Shown: piece by piece, positions 49,655-63,391 of the stretch
How positions within the stretch are numbered: position 1 is the stretch's first letter
Layout of the letters: every line of letters starts with the position of its first letter
From: Brevipalpus yothersi
Taxonomy: Eukaryota; Arthropoda; Arachnida; Trombidiformes; Tenuipalpidae
NCBI GenBank assembly: GCA_003956705.1
Contig: QZCP01000168.1
Coordinates: 80,845 to 144,844 of the forward strand
DNA: 64,000 nt
Reading direction: 5' to 3'
Translations under genes and position numbers: made by a program
Notes under the pieces: model-generated
The model's database searches: none
Seen by the model: the letters and a program-made list of their open reading frames with translations, nothing else
Told to the model about the DNA's origin: nothing

Positions 49655-50770
49655 GATCGTGGTATATTTTATATGGAAAATCAATGGAAAAAGGTGAAAA
49701 ACGAAAGTAGATGTCGAAAAGTTTGAAATAATCACCATAAAATTTCAGATAATCAAAGTTGAACACCTTCCGATCTTACATGGATAACGTTTCTTATTAT
49801 TGATTCGAGCTCTTGTCGGAAAGAAGATCCACAACTGAGAAAACGCAATTTTATCAACGATTTCATCAGCCCCGAATCAGAGGAATATATTCTTGAACTC
49901 CGATCACAACAGTTCATTGAATTCTTCTCATCAAGACCTTTATCAGGCCATAGGATAAAGATCAAAGTGAAGTTTGAATGGATAAATTTGGAAAAAAATA
50001 AGTTGGACACAAAAAATAATCGAGACTCAATGATAGTGGCTCATCAGGAAGAAATTGATAATTACACGACAGTGTTTCAGAATCAACGTTGAAGCTAATA
50101 TAATGATGACATGAGTAGCAATTTCATTGTATCACATGGTCGCCTCTCAGAGAGAAATGAATGATTCATCATGAATCATCCACACAGACTGAGTTTCTTC
50201 CAAGCATCAATAATACAGAATGATATCATTATGAATGAAATATATCACTATGATCAGGGTTTTTGTAAGAAGCTATACCAGAATTTTCATCAATACCACA
50301 GGCGGAATAAATTGAATTATCTGGACCTCAGAATTTCTAGAAACTCCGATTCGAATGTTGAAGGAATATGGCTCAAATCCGGAGTATTATGGAAAAAGTT
50401 ATCGCAACTAAAGCAAATTGTCGAAAGTACGAAACACACATAATTTGATCTTTTTTCATCGATAAGATAGAGGTCAAGTGCTATTAAAATATCGAATTGA
50501 CGACCTATTTAAAACCTATGCTTGAAATTAAATATTTTGATTGTGATTTTGATGAACATGTTATAACTTATTTAAAAAAGTTAAATAGAAAATGTATTAA
50601 AAAACAATCTTTCAGAGCGTTGTTTTCATGAAAGCATTCCATGAATATCACAAATCAAGTAAAATGGAGTTTGCCCAAGGAATATTCAAGGAATGACTAG
50701 ATAAGAGAAAAATTAAGAATGATGGTGGAATCCAAAGAGGTTTCGAGAAGACGATAACACGGTAGGAAAA
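49655..50770. other. Spacer between ABCA copies B and C
   Basis: No supported gene. The part at about 50540-50750 is homologous to about 62700-62890 upstream of copy D, which shows that non-coding flanks were duplicated along with the genes. Confidence 0.6.
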
Positions 50771-53700
50771 TTAATTTGAGTTTAGATGACCTTTTTCCGT
50801 TGTAGATTTTGTTTGTGCAAAACTTAAGAATATTTGTTCAATCGATGTGTCGTTGATATAAAAGCTTTCGATCGGACATTGATCTTGTATCAGCTTCATC
50901 TTGCGGAACATATGAGCCCATCTTAGATTAGGGTCATCCAGATGATATTGTAACGTTGCTCCATGATGATCCTGAAGCTTGGCACAAGCAAAATGATCGA
51001 GGATCAATTTGTGGATTGAGGAAAAGGCAGTATCATCCTTGGTCTTTATGATCAAGGTGTACCCCTGGCCATACTTATTCTTTAGATGGGTTGAAGATCC
51101 TGAAATCAACAACAAACAAGTTAACTAAATTAGATCACAAAGCAAATCAAATGACTAACCTAAGCATTGTATTTGTCCATTAGCCATTATTGCAATTCGA
51201 TTACAGAGAGCTTCGCATTCATCCATCGAATGGCTAGTCAACACGATTGATGACCTGCCAGATTCTCTGAGACCTATCAAAGTAGCCCAAATCTTTCTCC
51301 GAGATGCTGGATCCACACCAGTAGTAGGCTCATCAAGGAATATCACAGATGGACCACCGATTGCAGCTATGGCTAGACCCAGTTTTCGCTTGTTGCCCCC
51401 ACTGAGATTGCCATTCAAAGTTTTACGAAACTTGGTCAAATCAGTGGAATCGATGATGAAACCAACATTTTTGGGAATATCTTTCTCAGGAATACCTATG
51501 AAAAGATTTTATAGAGTTTCTGCTGAATTTTTGGGAAGATTTCACTCACCTCTGAGCCTTCCAAATAATGTTAATGTCTCCTCTGGTGTGAGAAGATCTA
51601 ACAGAGCATCAACTTGTGGACAATAGCTTATATTTTTCCGATACTCCTCGAGATTCTTTAGCACATGAAGCCTACCAACATATGCATCTCCACATGACAT
51701 GGGAATATCACCGGTCAGCATTGAAAATGTAGTTGTTTTTCCTGCACCATTGACACCAAGTAGCCCAAAGCATTCTCTCTTGTGGACACGGAAAGTGACA
51801 TTGTGAGCAGCAGAGAAGCGAGTGAACTTCCAGCTGAAATAGTCTTTGGTTATATTGTGGACTAGTAGAGCCTCATTCGAGAGCTCATTATTGAGGACTA
51901 GGTGTTCTACATGCTCTTTTTCCTTCACAACATCTCCATCACTGATAGTCTCATGATCATCGGTGGGTGTCACAATCTTATACATGATTGATGAAAGATA
52001 TTTACATACTTTGTGTGAAATTGATGATAAAATCAACGTGAGGATAAAAAAGGCGAGTGCGGGACACAAGAGCGAGAGAATCTCTGGAAATATTATCTCG
52101 AGATAGTTTGGCTGGACACCATCTAGACAATATTTCTTAATTCTACTCAAATCAAATAGAGATCTATCACTTTGGTTCATGGATTGTTGAAAAATTTCTC
52201 TCATAGAGGGACAAGCTTGAGTAATTTGAGAAACCTCAAGTATTTTTCCGAGGCCACTTGTTAAGCCGATCGGAGGGACAATTTTCATCAGAGGCTGAAA
52301 TCTCAAGAGAGTTGGGAAGAAATCTCTAACAGAAGGGAGGGCTAAACTGAGATTCAAATAAATTGAAGATATTGCGCCGCTCAACGAGAAAAATATGGAT
52401 AGAATATTGAATCCTGATGAAGGACTGATCTTAGTGAAGGTAAGTAGATACGCCAAACAAATGCCAGTGAGCCCGGCAACGATGAACAGGAGGAGAATGG
52501 TTGCTGCGAAAGAGAAAGGTAAAATTAGAAGGATGGATCAAAACGACTTCTTCAAACTTACCCAATATGTCTATGGAGAAGAGAAGGTCGGGCATCCTAG
52601 ATAAAAGCACCATGACCAATAGGAATGATATTGAAGAATGGTAGACAGCATCAAAAACTAAGTCAGAGACCCAGAATAAAGGGTCACTGAAACCGGTCAT
52701 ATGTTGAATGAGTCTAGCCTAATGGAAGAAATTTGATCATTAATCGCCATATAAGGATGGATTTTTCATCTCAAACTAACCTTGGTGGATAATTCTTTCG
52801 AAGGAAATATATAATATGAGCTGAAAACAAAAGCTAAAGCGACCGGAATCAGAAATAGGAATGACATTCGTTTCATCATGGAAAGATAAAGGAATTCATC
52901 GAGAGAGGGTGATTGTGGGATAGGATGCTCGATTACGGTGAGTCTGGGAGCGATGAGATTCCTTTTTGGATGAGTGCATCTCAGAATATCCATATAAGTG
53001 ATGAAAGCGATTGGATATGAATACGAGAACGATCCACTGAAGAAAATGGTCAATTTCTGTCTACCTCCCTCGATTCCGAAAAGGTACTGAGAGTCGAACT
53101 CTTCGGGTTGGATTCCTGATTCCTGGATATAATCGCTCAGGTTAGAATTGGTAAAAATTACATCAAGTCGTGTGGTGTTCTTGACTCGGAGACAACATTT
53201 CTCAAAAGAGCTTCCAGTAGGTCCGCTGAATATGATTTTGAGATTCGAGTAATCTTGATAGTAAAGATCGGGAGTCATCTCACGAGCTGGAAAATGAGTA
53301 ACTTGGCTCATTTGCGAATCATCAACTGTGATTGCCCAACCGAGGAAGAAAACAATTGTGCAGGGGATGATCAGAGAGTAGAGGATGTATTGAAGATCTC
53401 GTCTTGTATAGTGGAACCGTTTACACAATAATCCTCGAAAACCTTGCATAGCCGACCTTACTGTTGATCCTTTCTGATAGTCGAGAGCACCGCTCAGTTC
53501 GGCTAACGTATTCTCTCTAACCTGAGAGAATGTAACTCGATCTTGGGATACAATTCCATCATCAACGGCAATTTTCATAAAGACATCTTCCAAAGTTGCT
53601 GTTGTTATTGTGTATGATGATATGCCGATCTCCTCTTTCTTCTTATCAAGAAGATCACAGAAACTAGCCAATCTATCGAGAAAGTTGGCATCTTGTTGTT

Positions 53701-55810
53701 CTCTATCTTCGACATTAAGATTATAGCATACTTCTTCCGATGTTTCGTTTGCTTTTAAAGCTCCAGGATATAGTTCAAAAATATGTTGCTCGAAAACATC
53801 TCGATTGAAACCCCGTTTCACCATCTTCACCAGATATCCTGCACCGAGCTTTGTTTTCAGGTACATAGGACTACCGACACATTTAATACGACCACCTGAC
53901 ATTATCACAATCTGATCGGCGAGAGCATCAGCCTCTTCCATGAAGTGGGTAGAGATGAGAATTGTCTTTTTATGTCGGAGAGATAGCAAGTAGTCCCACA
54001 CAGTTCGACGTGTCTCTGGATCTAGACCTGAGGTTGGCTCATCGAGGATTATGGTATCGGCATCTGTTACCAAAGCCATTGCTAACTGCAATCGACGACG
54101 CATTCCGCCAGATAGCTTGGATGCTAATACAGATGACTTGTCACCGAGTCTGAGAAGATCGAGAGCAGAAGCGATGATCGTGGAATCATTACCTCGAAGA
54201 TTGGCACACAGTTGAAGATTTTCACGGGTGGTAAGATTCTCATAAAGACATTCATGCTGAGGGCACAAGGCGAGGCTTCGACGTGCTGCAAGTGTGTTCG
54301 ATTGGACATCAAAACCATTCACATGAATTCTTCCCGATGTTGTTGATGTGAACCCGGTGATCATACTCATGAGAGTAGTTTTTCCTGCTCCATTGTGGCC
54401 GAGAAGAACTGTGATCTGATTTTGGAGTATTTCGAGAGACAAGTGTTCAACGGCTAACTTCTTTGATCCGAAAGAAGAATACACTTTGTAAACATCAGAG
54501 CATATTATGCTTGCTTTTCCAGGAGAGCCGTTCTCTAGGTGAGAATCTTGTGAGTTCTCATCACCCATAGAACAGAAACGATTCTCACTTCTACCTCTAA
54601 GTAGGAAGAAATTCCAACGTTTAGGCGTTCCTGGTTGCCAAGGGCAAACTGCATCGAAATATAATGTTAGCATCCCAAATGAAAACCAACAAGGAATGAA
54701 TAAGAGGTTTATCCAGATCGATGTTTCAGTATGGGATCCAACTAACCAGGTAAGGAATAGGCACGAGGGTGAAAAAAACATCGATCCAATTCCTGGTGTC
54801 GTCCCAGAATCTGATTGAAGTACTAATATCAATCCAGACATAAGGAATGATAGAACCGAAACTTGGACCAAAATGGGCCTGTTAATAACCGTTGATACGG
54901 TGAGGGCGATCATGAGATTAGACCATAGAAGGACAAAAATCATGAGAAGGTATCCAAAAAAGGTGATTCCATTGATGGATGAGACTTTGTTGAAGGTAAT
55001 CCATGCTATCACGATAGCTTGAATGATGAATATATGCAGATAATTCAAGAATTGGGCTAGCCAGTAGGTATAATCAGCGACTCCCATCATACGGAGCAAT
55101 TCTTTTGATCCTCTCGTCTTCTCTATGGCTACTCTCTTTGCTGCCAAAACAACAATTATTATATTGCCCAGAACTATACCTCCAAGGATAACTTTAAGAC
55201 CAACGTTTCGAGTGTCGGTCTCTGGTGAATCTTTACGGGAGAATGTGTCCAGAAAGGGCCCTTCATCAGGATTGGTATCATTGATATCCACCTCAAATCT
55301 ATTTAAATGCCAAACGACTTTGGAGAAGGTTAACCACCAGAACAAATAGTCCAATCTATCACTTTTCAATGACCTCGGTGGGCCCACAAGATTCGGCACC
55401 AACCTGATGGTGAAGTTCGACGCTGGATTAGATTCACTGAAAACCAATCCCAAGTCATCTGAACTATTCAAGCTACTGACGATATCACGTTCACTTGCAC
55501 GAAACTTTACAGTAGCGAGAGTACTTTTCTCTAAATAGTTAATGATTTCTTGGATCTTTTTTGTGCTAGGAGTGTAGTATATGTTGTCCGCTATGTTAGT
55601 GTTGATCAGATATGGAAAATGGAAAGGTGGAACCGATGGATTTCTTCCATCTGAATCGGTAGATTCCGTTTGAACACTGAGCTTGACAGCAAGCCAGGCA
55701 ATTAAGATCGGAAGAAGTATTTCTAGTAAAGTCACACACCAAGAACGCCGTCGAATCGTAAGATCTTTCCGCGTTAAGGCGGACAATTGGTGGAAGATTG
55801 CAGGTGCCAT
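50771..55810 (-). CDS. ABCA-type full transporter, copy C
   Basis: Minus-strand exons 55810-52781, 52718-52562, 52503-51550, 51495-51160 and 51099-50771 give 1601 residues, phases 0, 1, 1 and 1. Exons 2, 3 and 4 have the same lengths as in copy B (157, 954 and 336). NBD1: GHNGAGKTTLM near residue 470, LSGGMRRRLQLA, IILDEPTSGLD, STHFMEEAD. NBD2: GVNGAGKTTTF, LSGGNKRKLGLA, IFLDEPTTGVD, TSHSMDECEA. All nucleotide-binding motifs are canonical. The start ATG at 55810 leads into MAPAIFHQLSALTRKDL and the first TM helix, as in other ABCA proteins. The C-terminus is longer than in copy B by eight residues (ends STTEKGHLNSN). Expected role: ATP-driven transport or flipping of lipids; membrane location not determinable. 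Confidence 0.95.
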
Positions 55811-57013
55811 TTAAAGGTTTAAGCACTTTCTGGCTCCAATGTACACCCACCTAAAACGACGGAAAGAACAGTATGATATCTTGTTTATTGAGAAACTAGG
55901 GAAAAATTTGAAACGGATTGTAATATACGTGAAAAGTAATGAGACTTGTAGGCGATGAAAAAAGAGTGAAAAGTGGAACACAATATCGAGGGGAAGAGAA
56001 ATTTTCAAGAGAAATGGGAGTAATTTAGGTATGAGAAAATTTTCCAATATCATGTTACAGTAAGTAAGAAACTCAAATCATATGATCCAAAGAATCAAAG
56101 ATTTCTCTACACCAGTTAACATGTCATCACGTATGAATGGAAAGATGAACCGGAAAAGAATCATCAAATTACCTGTCAATTGAATCATTTCCTTCCCATA
56201 TGATACACAGCCACCACCACCATCGTCATCTACATATGCAGGAGGTGTGATAGAACATTTTGAACAATTGACTCATCAAAATTTGAAAAGTTAATACCAT
56301 TGATTCACAATTATACACAACCAAACCCAAATATTGTCATACACATGTACACCAACATCAACACAGAAAATTTCACTTTTCCACACCAAAAAGTGGTGAC
56401 TCACACAACAACAGTGACAACATGGATGGAATGTTTTGCATCGAAAGAAAGGCAATATATTGTGGATATCTGGATAGAAAAGGGTGAGAAGACAAAAAAA
56501 TAGAAAGAAAAAACAATCAACCAACTAGATCAATAAATTATGATTAATATTCCAAGAAAAACTGTTCCCTTCCAAGTTTTGATCATTCAAAAAGCAAAAC
56601 AAACTTTTTTACTTCCCCCCTCGTCACCATGACAACGGCGTCGTTCATGATGTTAATGAAAAATATTTTTCAAGGTTCACAAAGTTTTGTTCTGCTCCAG
56701 TTTTAAAATTGAAAATTCAATCAATTACATTATTCTTGTCGAAAAAATGAAATAATTACTTAGAAGGACATCAAAAAATTAACCCTTATCGCTTATTCAA
56801 TAATATGAGAAACATGTTGAGTTACTTTGACTATGGAGAATTTTCGAATGCATTTGTCGTAAAGTGTGGCTTTCCAATGATAAGATGAGCTGATGAGATG
56901 GTTACTTGATTCAAGTTGGTGAATTTAATTCAAATTTTGAATTAAATTTAGTCCATTATGTGTTAATGTGATATTATGACTGATCGATAGACTGATAAAC
57001 ATTTTGAGCATTA
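55811..57013. other. Spacer between ABCA copies C and D
   Basis: About 1.2 kb without a supported gene; holds the copy C promoter and the copy D 3'UTR. Nothing repeats elsewhere in the window that I could see. Confidence 0.5.
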
Positions 57014-60000
57014 CTAGGAGTCTTCACTAAATTCTTCTTGAGCAAAACTGAGAAAAATCTCCTCAATAGATGTTGGATTAATGAGAAAACTATCGATTGG
57101 ACACTTTTCTTTCACCCATTTCATCGAACGAAACATGTCACCCCATCCAAGATCAGGATCCTTCAAGTGATAGTGGACTGTTTTTCCATGTTGATCTTGA
57201 AATTCAGCGGAAGGGAATACTTCCATAACGCAATCCATTAGTAATAGAAAATCCGAATCATTTTTCAGTTTTGTGATCAATGTAAATCCTTGTCCATACT
57301 TTTCCTTCAGGTGTTGAGTAGTTCCTGAGTATGAGTACAGTGAAGAAAATAAGATGAGAAGAACAATTATCAATCTAAATATCTTACCAATGCATCTCAA
57401 TTGTCCTCTACCCATAATTGCAATCCGATTGCAGAGAGCTTCACACTCGTCCATTGATTGACTGGTCAACATCATCGATAATTTACCAGATTCTCGGAGA
57501 CCTATCAAAGTAGCCCATATTTTTCGCCGTGATGCTGGATCGATGCCAGTTGTTGGTTCATCCAAAAACATTACAGTAGGACCACCAACAGCAGTTATAG
57601 CTAGACATAATTTTCTTTTATTTCCACCGCTAAGATTTCGATTGAGTGTCTTACGGAATTGTGTCAAATCAGTTGAAGATATAATGTAATCAACATTTTT
57701 ACGAATATCCTTCTCAGGTATTCCTTTTGAACAAAAAGAGATCTCATGGTAAAATCTAGAGCAATAATGCAAATTATATCTAACCTCTTAATCTAGCAAA
57801 TAATTGTAGTGTTTCTACTGGTGTCAAAAAATCCAGCAAAGCATTCCTCTGAGGACAATAGCTAACATTTTCTCGATATTTTTTGAGATTTTTGATCACA
57901 TGCAGTTCACCCACATAAGCATCTCCATGGGTCATTGCCGCGTCTCCTGTGAGAATCGAAAATGTGGTCGTTTTTCCAGCACCATTGACACCAAGTAGCC
58001 CGAAACATTCCTTCTTATGGACCGTAAGTGAAACATCGTAAATTGCTCGGAAACGTGTTAGAGAAAATTTAAAATAATCTTTAATCAATTTGTAGGCTAC
58101 CAAAGATTCTCTAGCCAGTGTGCTAGTTCTGATCCGTAATTCTGCGACTTTTTTCTCTCTTTCAACATCTTCCTCATTGATTTCGGAAAGCTTGGCAGGC
58201 TGCTTGCAAATTTTATCCATAAAAAATGTTGACCATTTCCAAATTCGATGTGAAATTTGCGAAGCTATCAACACCAGAAGGTATGAAACTAATCCAAATA
58301 TTATCATAAGCTTCAATTCTGGCCATATAAGCTTCAAATAATTAGGTGTCTCTTTGTCAAAGCAAAATTTTTGAATATATGGATCTTCTCGAATAAAATT
58401 TCTGTCAGCCACCAGCTTAAGAATATCATCCATCGGTTCACATCCATGTAGTGTCATTGCTACTCCAAAAAGTGTATCTAAAGCTGCGATAAGTCCGAAA
58501 GAAGGAACAGCTCTGATTGAATAAATAGTCTTAGAAAAAATTGCTTCATCTTTTCCAAACAATTTTGTATTTCTGATCAAAATAATGGCAACTGAATTGA
58601 TTGCACCAATTAAACTGAAATATAGTACAACAATATTGAATCCTGATGAAGGACCGGCATTGGTAAAAGTTAGCAAATATGCAAATGATATACCAGCAAA
58701 ACATGCGACAATAAACAAAATGAAAAGGACACCTAAAGTATATATATGTGTAATTATGGTGCTATAAAATATATAATAGTAATGACATGTACAATTGTAT
58801 GTAATAATTTTTAAAATTTTATCATATTTATTGTTGAATTTCAGAGAATTTTGGAAAAAAATCTTGTTCACTTACCGATAATTTCGAGTGAAAATAGAAT
58901 AGCTGCACTATGATAGATTATGATTGCTATCATCACCTCTGATACCAGTGTATAATAAATGAGATCAAAAGATAAGTTTGATATCCAATAGGAAAAATCT
59001 CCTAAGCCAGTCATACGTTGCATCAAATCTACCTACAAAAAATAGATCAAGTGAATGATCAAATCGAAAGGATGGCTAGGACTGCTTTACACACCTTTGT
59101 GTGAATTTCAATTGCAGGAAAAGTATAAATTGAGGCGAATAAGAATGCAAGTGGCACTGGAAACAGGAAGAGGAAGTAGAGACGACGTTCAATACCTTCC
59201 TTGATAAACGTTACTACGAGAGGTATTTTCGGATATTCATGTTCTCTGGCTGTAATCAATTCAGTTTGACCAGTTCCAATGCATCTTAAAATGTTTAAAT
59301 AATTATTGACTGCAATGGGTCGTGAATAAGCGTAATGAGATGTGACGAAAAGGGTTATATTCTCAATTGAGCCTTGATCTTGTATTCCGAATAGGAATGC
59401 TGACCCCAACTCTGATCGAGTGTTTCCCAATTTTTTCAGATATTCAGCGATTGGCTCATTAAACATAATAACTTTCAAACTATACCGACGATTGATTTCA
59501 CGAAAACATCCTCTCAATTTGCTATTCGGAGAACCACTGAACAGTATCGAAGGCTGAGGATCAGCATGGTAATACAGATCTGGTGAAACCGTGTTGATGG
59601 GAAAATAATATTTCGATACCAAATCTGTTGGAACTAATGTGGGATTGAGAGTAGCAAGAAGAACTATAGCTATTGGAATGACAGATGACTGCAATATGTA
59701 ATGAATATCGCGACGAAAATAATTCCATCTTTTACACATCAAGCCTCGATAGACTTGCAGAAATTGGAAAGAACTTTTTTGTACCCGATAATAGTCAATA
59801 ACATCCAATAGTTCAGCTAATGTGTTATCTTTGATTTGGGAAAAAGTTATTCGATCCTGACCAACCAAACCTTCATCAATAGCAACTTTCATGAAAACAT
59901 CTTCCAATGTAGCTGTATGAATAACATACGATTTGAAGTTCAGTTTCTGCTGCTCATCGTCCAGACGATCACAAAATTTGGCTATATTGTCCAGAAAAAT

Positions 60001-62181
60001 AGGTTTCTGCTCCTGGGTTTTATCAACATTTAGATTGAAAATGATATCATCGTTTGTATCACTAGCTATCACTGATTGTGGATAAAATTTTTTAACCATC
60101 ATTTCGGTTGGATTACGCTTGAAATTTCTTTTCTTCACCATTTTCACAGAATATCCTACACCAAGTTTTGCTTTTAAAAATTGTGGACTACCAACACACT
60201 TAATGCGACCTGCGGACATGATCACGATCTGATCTGCAAGAGCATCCGCTTCCTCCATGAAATGAGTTGTGATCAGGATAGTTTTCTGATCTTTCAATTG
60301 AAGTAAGTAATCCCAAACACTTCGACGAGTATCTGGATCAAGACCAGATGTTGGCTCATCCAGAATTATGGTGTCAGCATCTGTTACCAAAGCCATACCC
60401 AATTGTAATCGACGTCGCATTCCACCAGATAGCTTAGATGCTAGTGTTGATGATTTTTCTTCCAATTGAAGAAGTTCAATGGCAGTTGCCACCATTTCAT
60501 GATCATTTCCTCTAAGATTGGCACAAAGTTTCAAATTCTCTTCAATTGTCATATTTTCATAAAGACATTCCTGCTGTGGACACATTGCTATACATCGTCG
60601 TGCTGCAAGTGTATCATTTTGCACATTAATTCCATTTACGAGAACTTCTCCTGATGTCGGTAAAGCAAATCCGGTGATAATTTTCATTAAAGTCGTTTTA
60701 CCGGCCCCATTGTGACCCAAAAGTACCGTTATTTGATTTTTGTTGATTTTTATCGACAGATCTTCGATAGCTTTACCCCTCACAGATCCTGTAAATCCTT
60801 TATATAAATTTGAACATACAATACTTGGCTCACCGGTAATTTTTTCCATCAATTTGGGATTATATCCACTGTAATATTCAAAACCTTCATCCTCGATAGG
60901 ATTGATTCGCTTCACTTTCCGATGGAAAGGAAATAAGAAAGGTTTTACTGTTCCAGTTTGCCATGGACAAACTGCATCCATGTAAACTAGGCTCATCGTG
61001 TAAACAATCCAAAAAGGTATGCTCAGAGTATCCATGAAAATTGATAAAGGTTTTCGCGGCACCTTATCGATCGAATCATCCAACCAATCTCCGAAAAGCC
61101 CAATAGGAAAGAAGAACATTTGTAAAATGGTGGATCTTTTTTTAAGGGTTCTGTACAGCCCAAAAAATATCGAAAAAATGACCACCATTTGTCCTAAGGT
61201 GGGCCTATTGAGAAGAGTTGCCACATTAAATGTGATTAAAAGATTTGATATGAAAAGCATCAATAACATGAGAGTAAAATCTACACATGAAACTGGCTTC
61301 AATATTCCGTCACCATATTTTTCGAATATAACCCATGTCATTATCGGAGCTTGAATTAATAATATTGGAAGATAATTGATGAAATGAGATATCCAATAGG
61401 TCCAATCTGCTACTCCCATCATCCGGAAAAATTCTTTTGAACCTTTCCTCTTCTCAATGAGTATTCTTTTGACTGCTAAAGTCAACACAATAAGATTACT
61501 CAAGGCTAATATCTGCTTAATGCCTTTTCCTAGTCGTCTTATGACCTCATCCTGATTACGGGTTATTTTAGCGCTCAGTTTTTCGAAAGTTTCAAACTTT
61601 GGTGGGTTATCGAAATATATTCCCATGTTAGATTTCAATTCGTAAGATGAAATTGCCCAATGAATACTATTAAATTCTCGAAAATCAAATGTTCGTTTTC
61701 GTTCCTCGAGAGTCTCCTCGTCCGATATTGAAGCGATCATATTTTTAGTTCTAATAGTGAAATTTAATGTTGGTTTAGATGGATCCAATATCAATCCGAT
61801 GTATTTGGGATAAAAAAGTTCTTGACGAGTAGTTGGAGTGATGGTTAAATTTTCCTCTCTTTCAACAGGATAAAATTCTGTTTCACGATCGGTCTCACTT
61901 TGAAGATGGGAAATTAATTCAATAATTTTTGATGAATTCGGTGTGAAAAGACACTGAGAGGGAAATGTTTTGAAAGGGTCAGCTTCTCTATAAGTTAAAA
62001 TAGGAGAAGTGAAATTTTTTCCTTCCCTCAATCGGTCTTCTGTGGCAAAGAAAAACATGCTTACACCAACAATTGTTATTGGTAAAAACAATTCTAAAAA
62101 GGTACCAAGCCAATTTCGTCTACGGATGATCAAATCTTTACTAATCAAGGCTTTAATTTGAGTGGATATGTGTCCTGTCAT
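57014..62181 (-). CDS. ABCA-type full transporter, copy D
   Basis: Minus-strand exons 62181-59095, 59032-58876, 58732-57785, 57723-57388 and 57324-57014 give 1612 residues, phases 0, 1, 1 and 1. NBD1: GHNGAGKTTLM near residue 490, LSGGMRRRLQLG, IILDEPTSGLD, TTHFMEEAD. NBD2: GVNGAGKTTTF, LSGGNKRKLCLA, MFLDEPTTGID. In NBD2 the H-loop His is replaced by Gln (TSQSMDECEA, codon 57458-57460), the reverse domain from copy A. The last intron, 57325-57387, is 63 bases with no stop, so retention would add 21 residues without a frameshift; splicing is preferred because copies A, B and C have an intron at this point. It should be a lipid transporter like its neighbours, with possibly asymmetric ATP sites. 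Confidence 0.94.
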
Positions 62182-63391
62182 TATGATTAATTCCAGTAAA
62201 CTTCAGGCAAATCCATAATTTCGAAGAAATTCTGTGAGAATAATTGGGGGAATATCTATTAATGTGCAGATTCTTATCAATAAAAAACATCATCAAAACA
62301 TAATTTATCAACTGAATATTTGCATCAATTAATTATTTAGATTTGCTTGAAGGATTGAAATAAGTTGTTTTTGGTAAGAGGTAATCAGGATTCGAATATT
62401 ACACCGTGTATCGGCTATTCATGTATCATTTAAGAGAAGTACCATGATCATGGAACAAGTTGAATTCAATAATTCAATAATTTTGATTGGAATTAGGTCT
62501 CAGATGATGTGTGAAACTAAACTCCCTAACTAAGATATCGCATAGACGGACCTACCTAGATCTCATGCTTGGAATTATATACACTTGATGTTCAATATGC
62601 TAGAAATTCTATGGCAATAGCAGAATAACAGAATAATTAAACAAAAAGTAACCTGGGTAGCAATATCAATCATCAGTTTCGGGACAAGATTTTGATGTAC
62701 ACCTTATCATCCAATTAAAATGGCTCATCATGTTGAAAATGTTAGAATACATTAAAAATCAATCTTTCCAAGCGTTGTGTTCATGGAAGCATTCCAACAA
62801 TATCACAAATGAGCTAAAAATAGGGTTCAATGAGAGAATATTCATAAAAATAGATAAGAGGAGAAAAAATCAGAAATAGTGGTAGAAATGGAAAAGGCAT
62901 TTTGAGCCAATGTATTCTCTCGAGCTTTTGAGGATGTACTGTAATTTTGGGATAAATTTTCATCTTCAGTGACAAATGGTGAAAATTATCAATAAAATTT
63001 TAATGAAAATATGATTCAAGGAGACTTGTACTGAAGTTTATCCTGGAAAATCGAGAATCTATTAAGTGATCGATTTAATGAAAGCGAATAGATTCCAAGT
63101 GAAAAATATTGAATATCTCAGTGAAAACACCTTACATGTTTATACGCAAACGCGCAAATTTTTCAAAAAACTTTCTCATTGTAGAACATGATCATGGAAA
63201 ATTATTTCATGCTTTCTCTGTCCCGTATACTCGTCACATGAAATCTTTGGCCTTTGATCATAAAAGTTTCATGCAAAATCTAGTTCTAGTTCCTTTTCCT
63301 CACCGGGCAGAGCTCAATTAACTGTTTTCATGAGGAGGTAAAAATCGGTGTAGACGTGGCATGTGGATCACTGAAATTGAGCTGTACTTCT
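62182..63391. other. Divergent spacer between ABCA copy D and the terminal gene
   Basis: About 1.2 kb between divergently transcribed genes. Includes the copy homologous to 50540-50750 (at about 62700-62890). No supported coding exon; an open frame at 63109-63321 has no ATG at its start or recognisable similarity. Confidence 0.5.

Noticed and set aside
63109..63321. A 70-codon plus-strand open frame upstream of the terminal gene
   Set aside because: No ATG start at its beginning, no signal peptide or motif, and no splice link to the terminal gene.
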